From positions 49,437,408 through 49,501,407 of the forward strand of contig NC_081848.1 in the NCBI RefSeq assembly GCF_963259705.1: a DNA stretch of 64,000 nt, given 5' to 3'. The DNA comes from Myotis daubentonii (lineage: Eukaryota > Chordata > Mammalia > Chiroptera > Vespertilionidae). Within the stretch, counting starts at the first letter, position 1. Each line of letters opens with the position of its first letter. Shown here in pieces: positions 1-10,716 of the stretch. The position numbers and the translations under genes were made by a program. Below the pieces are notes generated by a model. It was not told the DNA's origin. It saw only the letters and a list, made by a program, of their open reading frames with translations, and ran no database searches.

Positions 1-138
1 AGAATCATTGATGGGCTGTCTCCTGCATGTCCCACACTGGGGATCGAGCCCACAACCTGGGCATGTGTCCTTGACTGGAATTGAATCTGGGACCTTTCAG
101 TTCACAGGCTGATGCTCCATCCACTGAACAAAACCAGG
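1..138 (-). mobile_element. VES-type SINE, cut by window edge
   Basis: Reading the minus strand, the right end carries the decayed tRNA-like head (GTTCAGTGGATGGAGCATCA), followed by a B-box-like stretch and the family-specific segment ending in CCTGCATGTCCC. The 3' tail would lie left of base 1, so no target duplication can be checked. The same layout recurs in at least ten better preserved copies in this window. VES SINEs are short, RNA polymerase III-transcribed elements of vespertilionid bats mobilised by L1. Confidence 0.8.
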
Positions 139-149
139 GAAGGGCAAAA

Positions 150-1190
150 ACCCACAGTTTTAAAAATAGACTTTTATGTCAGTGGAAGTGATAAAGCTGG
201 ACCAGCAAATAAAAGAAACCAAAATCCAGCAAAAAAGTGGTCGTGGAGGAAACGAGGCTGCTACTCAATGGAGAGTCACCTGTCTAGGCTGGCCCTGAAT
301 TCATGCTGGAAAACCTGATGGACAAAACCAAGGAGTGTAGAAAGGAAACTGAAAATCAGCAGAACAACTATGCACAAGAAAGTGGTGAGAGCCTACGAAC
401 GAGATACAAATTCGCCTCCAAACATGCAAAGCAAACTTGGGAGCTTGAAACACAGCTCTTGGGGAAGGAGAAGAAGGACTCCCGTGAGAAGCAGCCATTG
501 GCGGCTGTGAGGGACATTTAACTAGTAAAGGAGAGAAATAGGACAGAGAAATGCAGACATTACAGGAGGAGCTAAAAAAAAGCTGGAGCTGAGACGGTAC
601 CTCCAGGAAAAAGCATTACTGGAGAAGCAATTGAGCGAGCCAGCTCAGCCTGTTGGGAAAGAGAAAGACAGAGGCTGAACAGGAAGGCCCAGGCCTTGGA
701 GGTGGCCGCAGGGAGGCAAGCTTCTGAGTTGTGCGGCGACCTCCTCACAGAGAGCCAGTGGTCGCACAAGGAGTCAGTGCAGCAGCCCCTGCAGTGCCGG
801 AGGTGCAGGCCACCAAAGCCCCTTACAAAGCCAGAAGCAGCAGCCGCAGCGGGAACATTGGTCTACGGAGCACTTAATCCAGGGAGGCAAGGACTGCAGG
901 GTGCTTCAGAGACCACAGGAACCCCTTTCCTGGGCACCAAACCAAGGGTTAAGCCACAGGAATTCCTCAACGGCCACTGATTCAGTGAGGCCTGGAACAA
1001 GTGTTTTCAGGTGCTGCATAAACCTGGTTAGGAAGGCTTTGGGATCTCAATGCTGCTGTAAAATACCCAAAAAGCTGTGTTAGTGTGCAGGATTGGGTGC
1101 TTTTCCCCCAGCCCTAATGCTAGGTATTTGTGTGACCAACTTCCCTTAATTAGGTTTTTCTTTAATTAGCTCTTGTCAATAAACAGGATG
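150..1190 (+). pseudogene. Coiled-coil protein pseudogene (possibly CCDC121/DUF4515-like)
   Basis: Charged, heptad-rich peptides appear in succession but in different frames: one at about 179-290 (…KLDQQIKETKIQQK), one at 303-521 (starts MLENLMDKTKECRKE), one at about 551-590 (MQTLQEELKK) and one at about 585-670 (LQEKALLEKQLSEPA). Each is cut by a stop or frameshift. No introns are visible and an AATAAA lies at 1178-1183, which suggests a retrocopy, although no A-tail or flanking duplication remains. The LQEEL…LQEKALLEKQL pattern recalls the CCDC121/DUF4515 coiled-coil family. That name is from memory of the pattern and is tentative; the broken frames are seen directly. Confidence 0.5.
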
Positions 1191-2635
1191 TTCCTTAAAC
1201 CTCCAGATAACCTAACACCATTTGCCAAACACTCAGACATGAAACTAGGTCCAGAAAACCACCCTGAGAAAGTGAAAGGACAACAGTTGTGTGATTTATT
1301 TCATCCATCTGAGTCAGATATTTTTTTTTTTTTTACAGAAAAAGTACCTTTAAGGATAGCATCTCAGGTTGACTTTATATAGTGCTTTCTGCTTTTTAAA
1401 CAACCAACATCAGTTTATCTTATTTCTTTTGGCCAACTCAACACAAAGGCAAAATGTTTTTAAGTTTCTTTAAAAGTTCCTGCCAGTGTACTACCAGGTA
1501 GCCCCTCTCAAGTTTTCTCATGAGTGAGAAAGTGCTCTAATAACAGCAAGATCAACAAACGCCAGGCATCTGTCTGATGGAGCCCTTACAGTTTTAGTTT
1601 TCAGTAAATTGAGACTGGAAGAGACATTAAAAGGGATGTGTAGTATGTCAAATCTTTTAAAAATGTGAAGAAATACCTCTAGAATTAGTGAGGTGGCTGA
1701 ATGCCTTTGTTTGTTTTAGGAAAATGCATTTAAAAAGTTTTAAAATATCTGGATGACTTTTTAAAGAGTCTCGTGCCATCTATTTCCCTAACAACACCCT
1801 AAATTCTAAGTAGATAAGATTACTTAATGTCAAATACAGTAAGTGCTTTATTTTTAGGTCCTCTATTACATTTTCTTGCTGTACGGGCTCTCAATAGTAT
1901 ATAAAATGCCTATTATCATTAATATGTGCCATATATTTATGCCTTTTTAGTGGAACTGGGAATAGTATTTTAAGTTAGTACAGACTTTTAGGGTAGTTTC
2001 CCCCCCCCCCCATTTATGACATTGATGGTTAGACCAGTGATGTATTTGAATACCAAATCTCAGTGTACCCCATATTTTCACATTGTTCCACAATGGGCAA
2101 ATATAATCAACTTTGCTTTCCAAAAGTTGTCAGTAAAGAAAAACCTCAAAATAAAACAAAAGGCTTCCATTTATTTATTTAAAATGAAAAATAAACTTTT
2201 ACTTTTAGAATGCAGACTGGTACTTTTTGACATTACATGAACACAACAGAAGAGAGAGCTCGGTGAAGTTAGAAAAGTTATTTTAACAAAATTCAGGAAA
2301 ACTAAATTCACATCAACATAATGTACAGAAAAGTATCAAGGTCAAAATTTTTATGAGGAAATGGAATAAGCAGCATTATAATATACCTACAGACAATGAA
2401 AGCATATGAGAGAGCCATGCTAAAAAAGGAGATCAAAATATAATATTCCATTTAAAACAAGAGATTAGAGAACAGCATAAATGAGAATTTGAAAATGAAA
2501 TGAGATCATTAAAGAATTAGACATATCAGAAAACATTATTTTAGAAATAAAGACTCAGAAGAAAATGCAAGGGGAAAACAATATGTAATGTCTTAATATA
2601 AATAGAAGGAAAACAGAAGAACTAAAAAACTAGCC
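1191..2635. other. AT-rich sequence, nothing recognised
   Basis: No gene, RNA or transposon family was recognised. A T-run at 1321-1334 and a C-run at 2001-2011 are the only visible structures. Open frames here are under 80 codons. Part may be the 3' UTR of the neighbouring pseudogene. Confidence 0.5.
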
Positions 2636-3057
2636 TTTATATTTGGAAATACTTTTAGATTTATAGAAAAATTACAAAGGTAGTACAGAGAATTTCTGTA
2701 TATTCTTCACCCAGCTTACCCTATGTTAACATAATCATATTGCATTTGTCAAAACTAACATTGATATGATATTATGAACAAAACTGCAAAGTTTATTTGG
2801 ATTTCACCAGTTTTTTTCACTAATGTCCTTTTTTCTTTCCAGGGTCCAGATTACTTACTTTGGAAGACAACATACAGACACTTAACAAATATTTGCAATG
2901 CCCAGCATCCAAAAAATTGCTAATTATGAGAAGAAGCAAGAAAATATGACCTATAATTAGGAGAAGAAACAAATGTATCTATTAAAGAAATAATGGAATT
3001 TTCAAAAAAGAACTTTAAACTAGTTATTATAAATATATTCAAGTATTTAAAGAGTGA
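2636..3057 (+). mobile_element. Old L1-like fragments
   Basis: Bases 2655-2880 resemble a widespread old L1-associated segment (…TTTATAGAAAAATTACAAAGGTAGTAC…). Bases 2905-3057 resemble the start of an old L1 upstream of ORF1, with an AATTAGGAGAAGAAAC motif and ACTAGTTATTATAAATATATTCAAG. Both are heavily diverged and non-coding. The right end is cut at 3057 by the 5' TC end of a Helitron. Family assignment is by eye; the second part is more secure than the first. Confidence 0.5.
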
Positions 3058-3400
3058 TCTATATATATAAAAGCCTAAGTGACCATTACGACCCATCGAC
3101 CGGACACTATGATGCTCACTGACCACCAGGGGGTAGATGCTCAATGCAGGAGCTGCGCCCTGGCGGTCAGTGCGCTCCTACAGCAGGAGCTCTGCTCAGC
3201 CAGAAGCCAGGCTCACAGCTGGCCAACGCAGCGATGGTGGCGGGAGCCTCTCCTGCCTCTGCAGCAGCGCTACCAAGCAGCAGCAGGCAGGCACAGCAGG
3301 CTGGCTCGGACTCCTCCTTGGCTGCTTGCCACTTCGCACCCTGCTATATCCCTTGGGGGATGTTGGACTGCCGGCTAAGGCCCAATACCGGGCGGAAGAG
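3058..3400 (+). mobile_element. HeliBat-type non-autonomous Helitron, 3' end missing
   Basis: The element starts TCTATATATATAAAAGCC just after a host A, as Helitron 5' ends do. Typical HeliBat sequence follows: CACTGACCACCAGGGGG near 3117, GGTCAGTGCGCTCC near 3165, GCTCTGCTCAGCCAGAAGCC near 3188. The identity fades after the segment near 3365 (GGACTGCCGGCTAAGGCCC), and the 3' hairpin and CTAG end are absent. It abuts the L1 at about 3400. Helitrons move by rolling-circle replication; this copy encodes no Rep/helicase and is dead. The short open frames across it (up to 135 codons) reflect its GC content. Confidence 0.8.
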
Positions 3401-3404
3401 ACTG

Positions 3405-5577
3405 GACAAAAATCGTACACCCCCACACCCCTTTCCCCCCAAGAATTGTCAGTCCACTCCCTTTCCATGCCCCTGGTTCTATTATATTCACCAGTTTACT
3501 CTGTTCATCAGATTTTTTATTCACTTGATTTTTAGATTCGCTTGTTGCTAGATATGTATTTGCTGTTCATAATTTGTATCTTTACCTTTTTCTTCTTCCT
3601 CTTCTTAAAGAATACCTTTCAGCATTTCATATAATGCTGGTTTGGTGGTGATGAACTCCTTTAGCTTTTTCTTATCTGTGAAGCTTTTTATCTGACCTTC
3701 AATTCTGAATGATAGCTTTGCTGGATAAAGTAATCTTGGTTGTAGGTTCTTGGTATTCATCACTTTGAATATTTCTTGCCACTCTCTTCTGGCCTGCATA
3801 GTTTCTGTTGAGAAATCAGCTGACAGTCATATGGGTACTCCCTTGTAGGTAAGGTAACTGGGTTTCTTTCTCTTGCTGCTTTTAAGATTCTCTCTTTGTC
3901 TTTTGCTCTTGGCATTTTAATTATGATGTGTCTTGGTGTGGTCCTCTTTGGATTCCTTTTGTTTGGGGTTCTCTGTGCTTCCTGGACTTGTAAGTCTATT
4001 TCTTTCACCAGGTAGGGGAAGTTTTCTGTCATTATTTCTTTAAATAGGTTTTCAATATCTTGCCCTCTCTCTTCTTCTGGCACCCCTATAATTCTGATGT
4101 TGGTACGCTTGAAGTTGTCCCAGAGGCTCCTTACACTATCCTCGCATTTTTGGATTCTTTTTTATTTTTGCTTTTCCAGTTGGGTCTTTTTTGTTTCTTC
4201 GTACTTCAAATCTTTGACTTGATTCTTGGGATCCTCTTGTCTGCTGTTGGATCTCTGTATATTATTCTTTATTTAAGTCAGTGTATGCTTAATTTCTAGT
4301 TGGTCTTTTTTCATATCCTCCAGGGTCTCACTAAATTTATTGGCCGTTTCCAGAAAATTCTTGAAAAATCTTATAACTGTGGTTTTGAACTCTATATCCA
4401 GTCATTTGCTTTCCTCCATTTCTGTCATTTGTGACCTGTTTCTTTGTCTCCGCATTTTGGTAGAGTGGCTTTGTGTGCTATGTGTCCTATAGGGCCCAGT
4501 GGCTCAGCCTCCCCAATTACCTGAGGTGGACACTCTTGGTGCACCCCCTTGTGGGCTTTGTGCATAGTCTTGTTGTAGTTAAGCCTTGATTGTTGTAGGT
4601 ATCACTGGGAGGAATTGACCTCCAGGCCAATTGGCTGTGAGAATCAGCTGTGTCCGCAGTGGGAGAACTTCTGTGCTAAAGACACCCTTCTGGGGCAAAA
4701 CTTGCTTTAGTAGGGCTTTGGTGTTCACTGAGTCTGCCCCCTGAGTGTGTTCCTTATGGATCTGAGGAGTTGTAATCTGGATGGTCCCACTCTGACCACT
4801 GGGTACACTGGCTCTTGGATCCAAGGAGGTGCTAATTTAGCCTCTGCCTGAGGCTACCCAGCAGGAGCTACGAAGAGATATGCAGATTCCCCTTCTTTTT
4901 TGGGGGGTTTGGAGGTGCCCAGATGAGGCCCAGCTGTGAAGCAATGCAAGCCGCTGTGGGGCCTTGGGCCTTCTCTTGGAAGTTCTGGGTCTGTCTGGCC
5001 CACCCGCAATTTGTTAGGTAATTTTCAGATTCCAAAGGGCCAGGGCATTCATATGCAAAAGCTTCTGCTGCAGCCTGGGTGGGGCAGGGTCTCAGAATGA
5101 ACAGGATGGAGCAAGCAGCTATGACTGATACTCAGCCCTGCCCTAAGGGGCCCCGAGTCTCAGTGTCCTGGTAATTGCTGCAAGCACCTCTGAGGGAAAG
5201 CTGCCCTCAAGTTCTGAGTTCTGCCTGCTGCCAGACAGTCCAGTTTCTCCCCATATGAGTCCTGGGTCCCCAGAGACTTCCCGGAACTGGAGTTCAGAGC
5301 AGTCGGGAGCTTGTGATTCCCCCCCGATTCAAAAAGACAGCCGCGTCCTCAGGTGCCAGCCCCTTTCCGTGAGCGCTGGAGCCTCCGTACCTCTGCACTT
5401 TACTTCTGCAGCTCCTCTGAGTCTCAGTGTGCTTTTCTCTTTCCTTCTAGTTGTAGAATTTCCACTCCGCCAGCCTTCCTGTAGTTCTGGATGATGTCCG
5501 TTTTGTCTTTTCATTGTATTTTTGAAGTTGTTGTCAGAGGCAGCAATTTCCAGTGTTTACCTATGCCGCCATCTTGG
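3405..5577 (-). mobile_element. LINE-1 5' half: 5' UTR and decayed ORF1
   Basis: On the minus strand the element begins near 5577 with the L1-like start AACCAAGATGGCGGCATAGG. A roughly 1.1-kb GC-richer 5' UTR follows. ORF1 starts at the ATG complementary to 4453-4455. The C-terminal RNA-binding domain is recognisable in two frames: 4083-3760 (…PRHIIIKMPRAKDKERILKAA) and 3799-3605 (starts MQARREWQEIFK). An in-frame TGA soon after the start and a frameshift near 3790 make it non-functional. The ORF1-ORF2 spacer continues to about 3405; ORF2 is missing. L1 ORF1 protein is the RNA chaperone of the retrotransposition particle. Confidence 0.9.
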
Positions 5578-5985
5578 TTTCTCCCCACACTGCCTATTAT
5601 TTTAATTCACATTTCTTTCATTATGAATTATTTTTAGCCCTTTTTGATGATTACTATATTTCTGGAAGTTATCTTTGAATTTCAATATAGAGCATGAGTA
5701 GGTAAGGTGTAGCACTGATAAATAATGATAATTTTGTCTTAGCTCCACTTGTTCCTGTTTTGTTCCCCCCCCCCCACTTGCTTCTGTTTTATGCACTTCT
5801 AATTGCATTGGCCTTAACTTCTAGAACATATTAAATCATAATGGTGAGACTGATTACCCTATTTTGGTTACTGATTTTAATGGAGCAGTCAATAGATTTC
5901 AACTTTAAGTAAGATATTGATACTTTTTATGTGAAGAGAATATCCTACTCTTTCTAAAATTTTAAAAGTTAAAAAAAAAGACACA
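5578..5985. other. AT-rich spacer, nothing recognised
   Basis: This lies between the L1 5' end and an older L1 fragment. It contains a C-run at 5766-5775 and no credible frame. Confidence 0.5.
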
Positions 5986-5989
5986 ACAG

Positions 5990-6325
5990 AAATGACTGTG
6001 GAATTTTTGCAAATGCATTTCTGAATCTGGATTTGAATGATTTATTTTCTTTATTGATGACTGGTATAATTTAATACATTTTTTATTGTTAAACATTTTT
6101 ACATTGCTAGAATAAACACTGTTTGGCTATCATGAATGATTTTTTAATGTGCTTTAATCCAGTTTGTTAAAATATTTTTTAATTTCCTATTCATATTTAA
6201 CAGTGAGACTTGTATTTTTGTATTTTGGGTTTATTTTGGTATTTTTGTACTTTGTATTTTTGAGTATGTACTGTTCTTGACAGGTTTTGTTATCAGGGTT
6301 ATGATGACCTCATAAAATAAACCAG
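5990..6325 (-). mobile_element. Ancient L1 ORF2 fragment
   Basis: Read on the minus strand, the segment matches the L1 reverse-transcriptase region upstream of the catalytic core. The plus strand shows its familiar complement, ending TATCAGGGTTATGATGACC TCATAAAA. It is full of stops and has no coding potential. The left boundary is diffuse. Confidence 0.65.
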
Positions 6326-7255
6326 GCAGCATTTCTTCTTTGCTTTTTGGCCTAAATTCCTCCCTGCTCTCCTGGCCCAGGGAGAGCAGGGCTGGCCCAC
6401 ACTCAGAGCTACTCCAGGACTCTGGTGACCTCCAACTTGTTCCGGTTCTCTTCTGACTCTCCGTGGTGTTGTCTCTGGCATCTCTCTACTTCTTTTGGTC
6501 TGACTTCCCAACGTGCTCCCCCAGCATCAGCGCTTCCACCTGGCCTCTGTGTGAACCCAGGGGAGGGGATTTCCTTGGCAGATGGAGGTTCTCCATGGGC
6601 CCCTCCCACTTCCTCCTGGAGCTCTCCCAGCTGTGGTCACTGGCGTTCTCCTGGGGCTTCTCTTCTAGCTCTCTGCTGCCCTCCTCTGCCATCCTGACCA
6701 CCACATCTGCCCTTGTCATGGCTTTCTGCAGCCAGAGCCATCGAAAATGGGACTCCCTTCCACAGGTTCAGGGTTTGTGGGTGTCTGGACGTCCCTGGGT
6801 GGTCTCGCCAGGAGCTGGTTTGAAGGGGGTGCTGCAGTGAGGCAATGGTTGCTCTGGCTGCCTCTGGAGAGAGAGAACAGAATAAACCAAAATAGGTTCT
6901 GCCCTTAAGGGGGAACACACATCACATTTTTGCCAAAGGGCCACTCTGAGAAAGCCTGGTGTGTTTGGGCAGGACAGCTCTGTGAGCCCCAGAGTGGGGA
7001 AGGTGAACCCAGAAACAGCTGTGTTCCATGACTTACACCTTTACCCCCCCACCCTGCCCCAAGCGCCTTTCCTGCTACCTGAGACAATTTGTATGTCCAG
7101 CCTTTCTGTTCAGCTGTCAGCTGTGAAGGACACCAGATGTTAGGCCTGAGCTATGCAATGAATTGTCTGGCTCAGGCTGACACTTTCCTTGCCATCTCCC
7201 CTGAAGCCATCTAAGGCCAAAGCCATGGGGAAGCAGTTTCGTAAGTATGTTGTTT
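6326..7255. other. GC-richer sequence with overlapping short frames, unassigned
   Basis: This 0.9-kb stretch has higher GC than its neighbours. Minus-strand frames of 77 codons (6719-6486) and 66 codons (6609-6409) are offset, acidic and Glu/Arg-rich, as if one frame had been broken by a single indel. That is compatible with a retrocopy of an unknown gene, but also with chance. No A-tail, splice pattern or known domain was seen. Confidence 0.35.
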
Positions 7256-7835
7256 ATCACTATTTTTAAAAATTTATCTTTATTGTTGAAAGTATTACAG
7301 ATGTCCCCTTCTCCCTCCACCCCCTCTCACCATTGGCCCCCTCCACCCTGCTCTCACCCCTTCCCCACACTACTGTTTGGCCATGGGTTTTGCATATATG
7401 CATTTAAGTTCATTGGTTAATCTCTTCCAGCTCCCACCCCCCCCTTTTCCTCTGAAAAAGGTCAGTCTGTTGTATGCATCAATGTCTCTGGATCAGTTTA
7501 TTTTGTTCATTAGATTCCACATATGAGTGAAATCATGTGATACTTGTCATTCTCTGTCTGGCTTATTTTGCTTAGCATACTACTCTCCAGGTCCCTCCAT
7601 GCCATCTCAAAGAGTAAGAGATGCCATATATATATATATATGGCTGCATAGTATTCCAATGTGTAAGTGAATCACAGTTTTTTAATTCATTCACTTGGGC
7701 TATTTCCAGATCTTAGCTATTGTAAATAATGCTTCTATGAACACAGGGGTGCATATATTCTGATTGGTGTTTCTGACTTTCTAGGATCTGTTCCAAGAAG
7801 TGAGATCGCTGTGTCAAATGGCAGTTCCATTTTTT

Positions 7836-8096
7836 TTTTAAATCCTCACCAGAGGATATTTTTCCATTGCTTTCCAGAGAGAGTGGAAGGAAGGAGGGAG
7901 TGGGAGAAAGACAGACAGACAGACAGACAGACATGGATGTGAGACAGACACATTGACTGGTTGCCTCCTGCATACCCCTGACAGGGGATAGGGAATGAAC
8001 CCACAACCCAGGAACCTGCACCTGACCTGGAATTGAACCCTCGACCCTTCAGTGCGTGGGCTGATGCTCTAGCCACTGAATACATCATCCAGGGCC
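7836..8096 (-). mobile_element. VES-type SINE inside L1
   Basis: The minus strand begins at the right with GGCCCTGGATGATGTATTCA and a tRNA-like head, and continues through the B-box-like stretch and family core. It includes an (AGAC)n expansion at about 7911-7931 and ends in a T-rich tail complement. CCATTTTT occurs on both sides (about 7826 and 8095), consistent with a target duplication. It splits L1 sequence that is otherwise continuous, so it is younger than that L1 copy. Confidence 0.85.
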
Positions 8097-9508
8097 CATT
8101 TTTAATTTTTTTGAGGAAACTCTACACTATTTTCCTTAATGGTTATACCAGCCTGCATTGTCACCAGCAGTGTACTAGGGTACCTTTATCTCCACATCCT
8201 TGCCAGCACTTGTTTGTTGATTTATTGATGGTAGTCATCCTGGCAGGTATGGCAGGTACCTCATTGTCATTTTAATTTGCATCTCTCTTATAATTAGTGA
8301 TTTTGAGAATTTTTTCATATATCTGTTGGCCATTTGTATGTCCTCTTTGGAAAAGTGTCTATTCAGGTCCTCTGTCCATTTTTAAATTGGATTGTTTGTC
8401 TTCCTTTTGTTGAGTTATATGAGTACTTTATGTATTTTGGAAATTATATATTTATATCTTTACATATTTTGGAAATTAACCCCTTATCAGGTATATCATT
8501 GGCAAATAGGTTCTCCTATCTAGTGGGTTCCTTTTTCATTTTGATGCTGGTTTCTTTTACTGTGCAGAAGCTTTTTATTTTGATGTACTCCCATTTATTT
8601 TTCCCTTTGTTTCTCTTGGTCTATGCTTTATATTAGTGAAAATTCTGCTATGTGAGTTGTCTGATATTTTACTGCCTACGTTTTCTTCTAGGATTTTTAT
8701 GGTTTCATGACTTACATTTAAGTCTTTTATCCACTTTGAGTTTATTCTTGTGTATGGTGTAAGTTGGTGGTCTAGTTTCATTTTTTTTTGCAAGTACCTA
8801 TCCAATGATCCCAACACCATTTATCAAAGAAATTGTCTTTACTCCATTGTATACTTTTGCCTCCATTGTCAAGTATTAATTGAGCATAAAGGCTTGGGTC
8901 AATTTCTGGGTTCTCTGTTCTGTTCCATTGATCTATATGCCTGTTCCTGTGACAGTACCAACCTGTTTTGATTACAGTGGCTTTGTAGTATAGTTTGATT
9001 TTCAGTATTGTGACCTCTCCAACTTTATTCTTCTTTCTCAAGATTGCTGCAGCAAGTCAGGGTCTATTTTGGTTCCATATAAATTTTCAGAGTATTGGTT
9101 CTAGATCTGTGAAATATGCTGCTGCTATTTTGATAGGAATTGCATTGAATCTATAGGTTGCTTTGGGTAGTATGGAAATTTTAATTATATTAGTTCTACC
9201 AATCCATGAACATGGTATATTCTTACATCTGAATATATCTTCTTCTATCTCCTTTTTCAATGTCCTGTAGTTTTCTGAGTACAAGTCTTTTACCTCTTTG
9301 GTTAAGTTTATCCCTAAGTATCTTAAGTTTTTTTGTTACAATGGTAAATGGGATTTTTTTTTTAAGTTCCTCCTTCTGAGAGCTCATTATTGCTATATAA
9401 AAATTCCATAGATTTCTGGGTATTAATTTTGTATCCTGCTATATTGCCAAATTCATTTATTAAACCTAGTAGTTTTTTGGTGGAGTCTTTAAGGTTTGTT
9501 ATGTACAA

Positions 9509-9658
9509 CTAGAGGCCCGATGCACAAAATTCATGCAAGGTGCTCGGACCTCACAACCACAGCAGCTTGTCTCAGCCCTCTCAGCCTTGGCTTTGTCCAG
9601 AAGGTCGTCCAGAAGGACATCTGGTCTAATTAGCATATTGTGCTTTTATTATTATAGA
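9509..9658 (-). mobile_element. HeliBat-type mini-Helitron inside L1
   Basis: On the plus strand it runs from CTAGAGGCCCGATGCAC to TTATTATTATAGA, the reverse of a Helitron's TC…CTAG ends. The host bases are A9508 and T9659. Deleting the 150 bp gives GTACAATATCATGTCATCTG, normal L1 sequence, so both ends and the AT insertion site are certain. The terminal hairpin (ATGCAC/CATGCA) is imperfect. It has no coding capacity. Confidence 0.93.
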
Positions 9659-9930
9659 TATCATGTCATCTGTAAATAATGACAGTTTTACATCCTCCTT
9701 TATAATTTGGATGCCTTTCATTTTTTCTTCTTGTCTGATAGTTGTGGCTAGGACTTCCAGTAATATGTTGAATAAGAGGGTGATAATGGACATGTTCCTG
9801 TTCTTAGAGGAATTGGTTTTAATTTTTGCCCCCTGAGGATAATATTTGCCATAGGTTTGTCATATATGGCTTTTATCATGTTGAGATATGTTCCCTCTAT
9901 TCCCACTTTGCTGAGAGTTTTTATCAAAAA

Positions 9931-10487
9931 CTAGAGGCCCAGTACATGAAAATTCATGCATGGAGAAGGGGGTCCCTCAGCCTGGCCTGCCCCCTCTCAT
10001 AGTCTGGGAGCCCTCAGGGGCAGGAGGTGACCCAGTGATCAGGGGAAGGCAACGCCTCATCACACCTCTGCTGCTGCCACTGCTGGCAGCGCAAGCTTCG
10101 GGTGGCCCTGGGCAGCTGGGCAGCCACCATCCAAGGCTTGCCTGTGCCTCGGGCCAGCCATGGTCAGCTGGGGGGCTGAGGGGACTGGGGGACCCCAAAG
10201 CCACAAGATGGCGGCGCCCAGTCCCCTTAGCCCCGCTGGGGCAGCAGGCGTGTGGCTGCTCCGGCTGGGCTAAGGGGACTGGGCGCCACCATCTTGTGAC
10301 TTTGGGCACCACCATCTTTGAGGGTGGGGCAGTCAATTAGCATATTCCCTCCTTATTGGCTGTGGGCAGTAGCATCTTTGAGGGCGGGACAGCCAATTAG
10401 CATATTCCCTCCTTATTGGCTGCAGGAGCCACTATCTTTGTGATGGTGTGAGGGTCAATTAGCATATTCCCTCTTTATCAGATAGGA
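9931..10487 (-). mobile_element. HeliBat-type Helitron inside L1, with 60-bp terminal repeats
   Basis: It begins CTAGAGGCCCAGTACATG after host A9930 and ends CAGATAGGA before host T10488. Removal restores L1 sequence (…TTATCAAAAA-T…GGGTGTTGG). The 3'-terminal hairpin is the near-palindrome TACATGAA/TTCATGCA at 9942-9959. The GC-rich body (9961-10310) gives opposing 119-126 codon frames that are compositional. Bases 10321-10488 hold two full and one partial copies of a 60-bp unit containing the 5'-terminal motif AATTAGCATATTCCCTC. Confidence 0.92.
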
Positions 10488-10716
10488 TCAGGGTGTTGGA
10501 TTTTGTCAAATGCTTTTTCTGCATCTATTGATATGATCATGTGATTACTGTATTGTTTTGAGAATTAGGGTAATAACTCCTTAGATGATACTCAATGCTC
10601 TCTAACATCAATTTCCAAGCTGTCTTTCCAACTTTTCACCACTGCTCCATTATGCATACTCTATTAATCAGCCAAATTTTTACCTCCCTTCTTTTGTTCA
10701 TGCTATTCCCTTAGAC

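Larger units (their letters stand above)
7258..10565 (-). mobile_element. LINE-1 3' half (ORF2 C-terminal part and 3' UTR), with nested insertions
   Basis: The minus strand reads as the L1 ORF2 C-terminal region followed by a 3' UTR ending near 7260. ORF2 remnants are at 9284-9087 (contains [20 protein letters not shown]), 9041-8778 and 8820-8575. Bases 10500-10560 show the RT-domain complement TGTTGGATTTTGTCAAATGC. Stops and frameshifts are frequent. Three later elements interrupt it: a SINE (7836-8096) and Helitrons (9509-9658 and 9931-10487). Removing each restores continuous L1 sequence. ORF2 encodes endonuclease and reverse transcriptase; neither active site is present here. Confidence 0.92.

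Noticed and set aside
3760..4083. Functional L1 ORF1
   Set aside because: The C-terminal domain is recognisable, but an early stop, a frameshift and the missing ORF2 show it is dead.
9960..10340. Opposing 126- and 119-codon frames
   Set aside because: They are the GC-rich body of a non-autonomous Helitron. The two frames mirror each other on opposite strands and have no domain.
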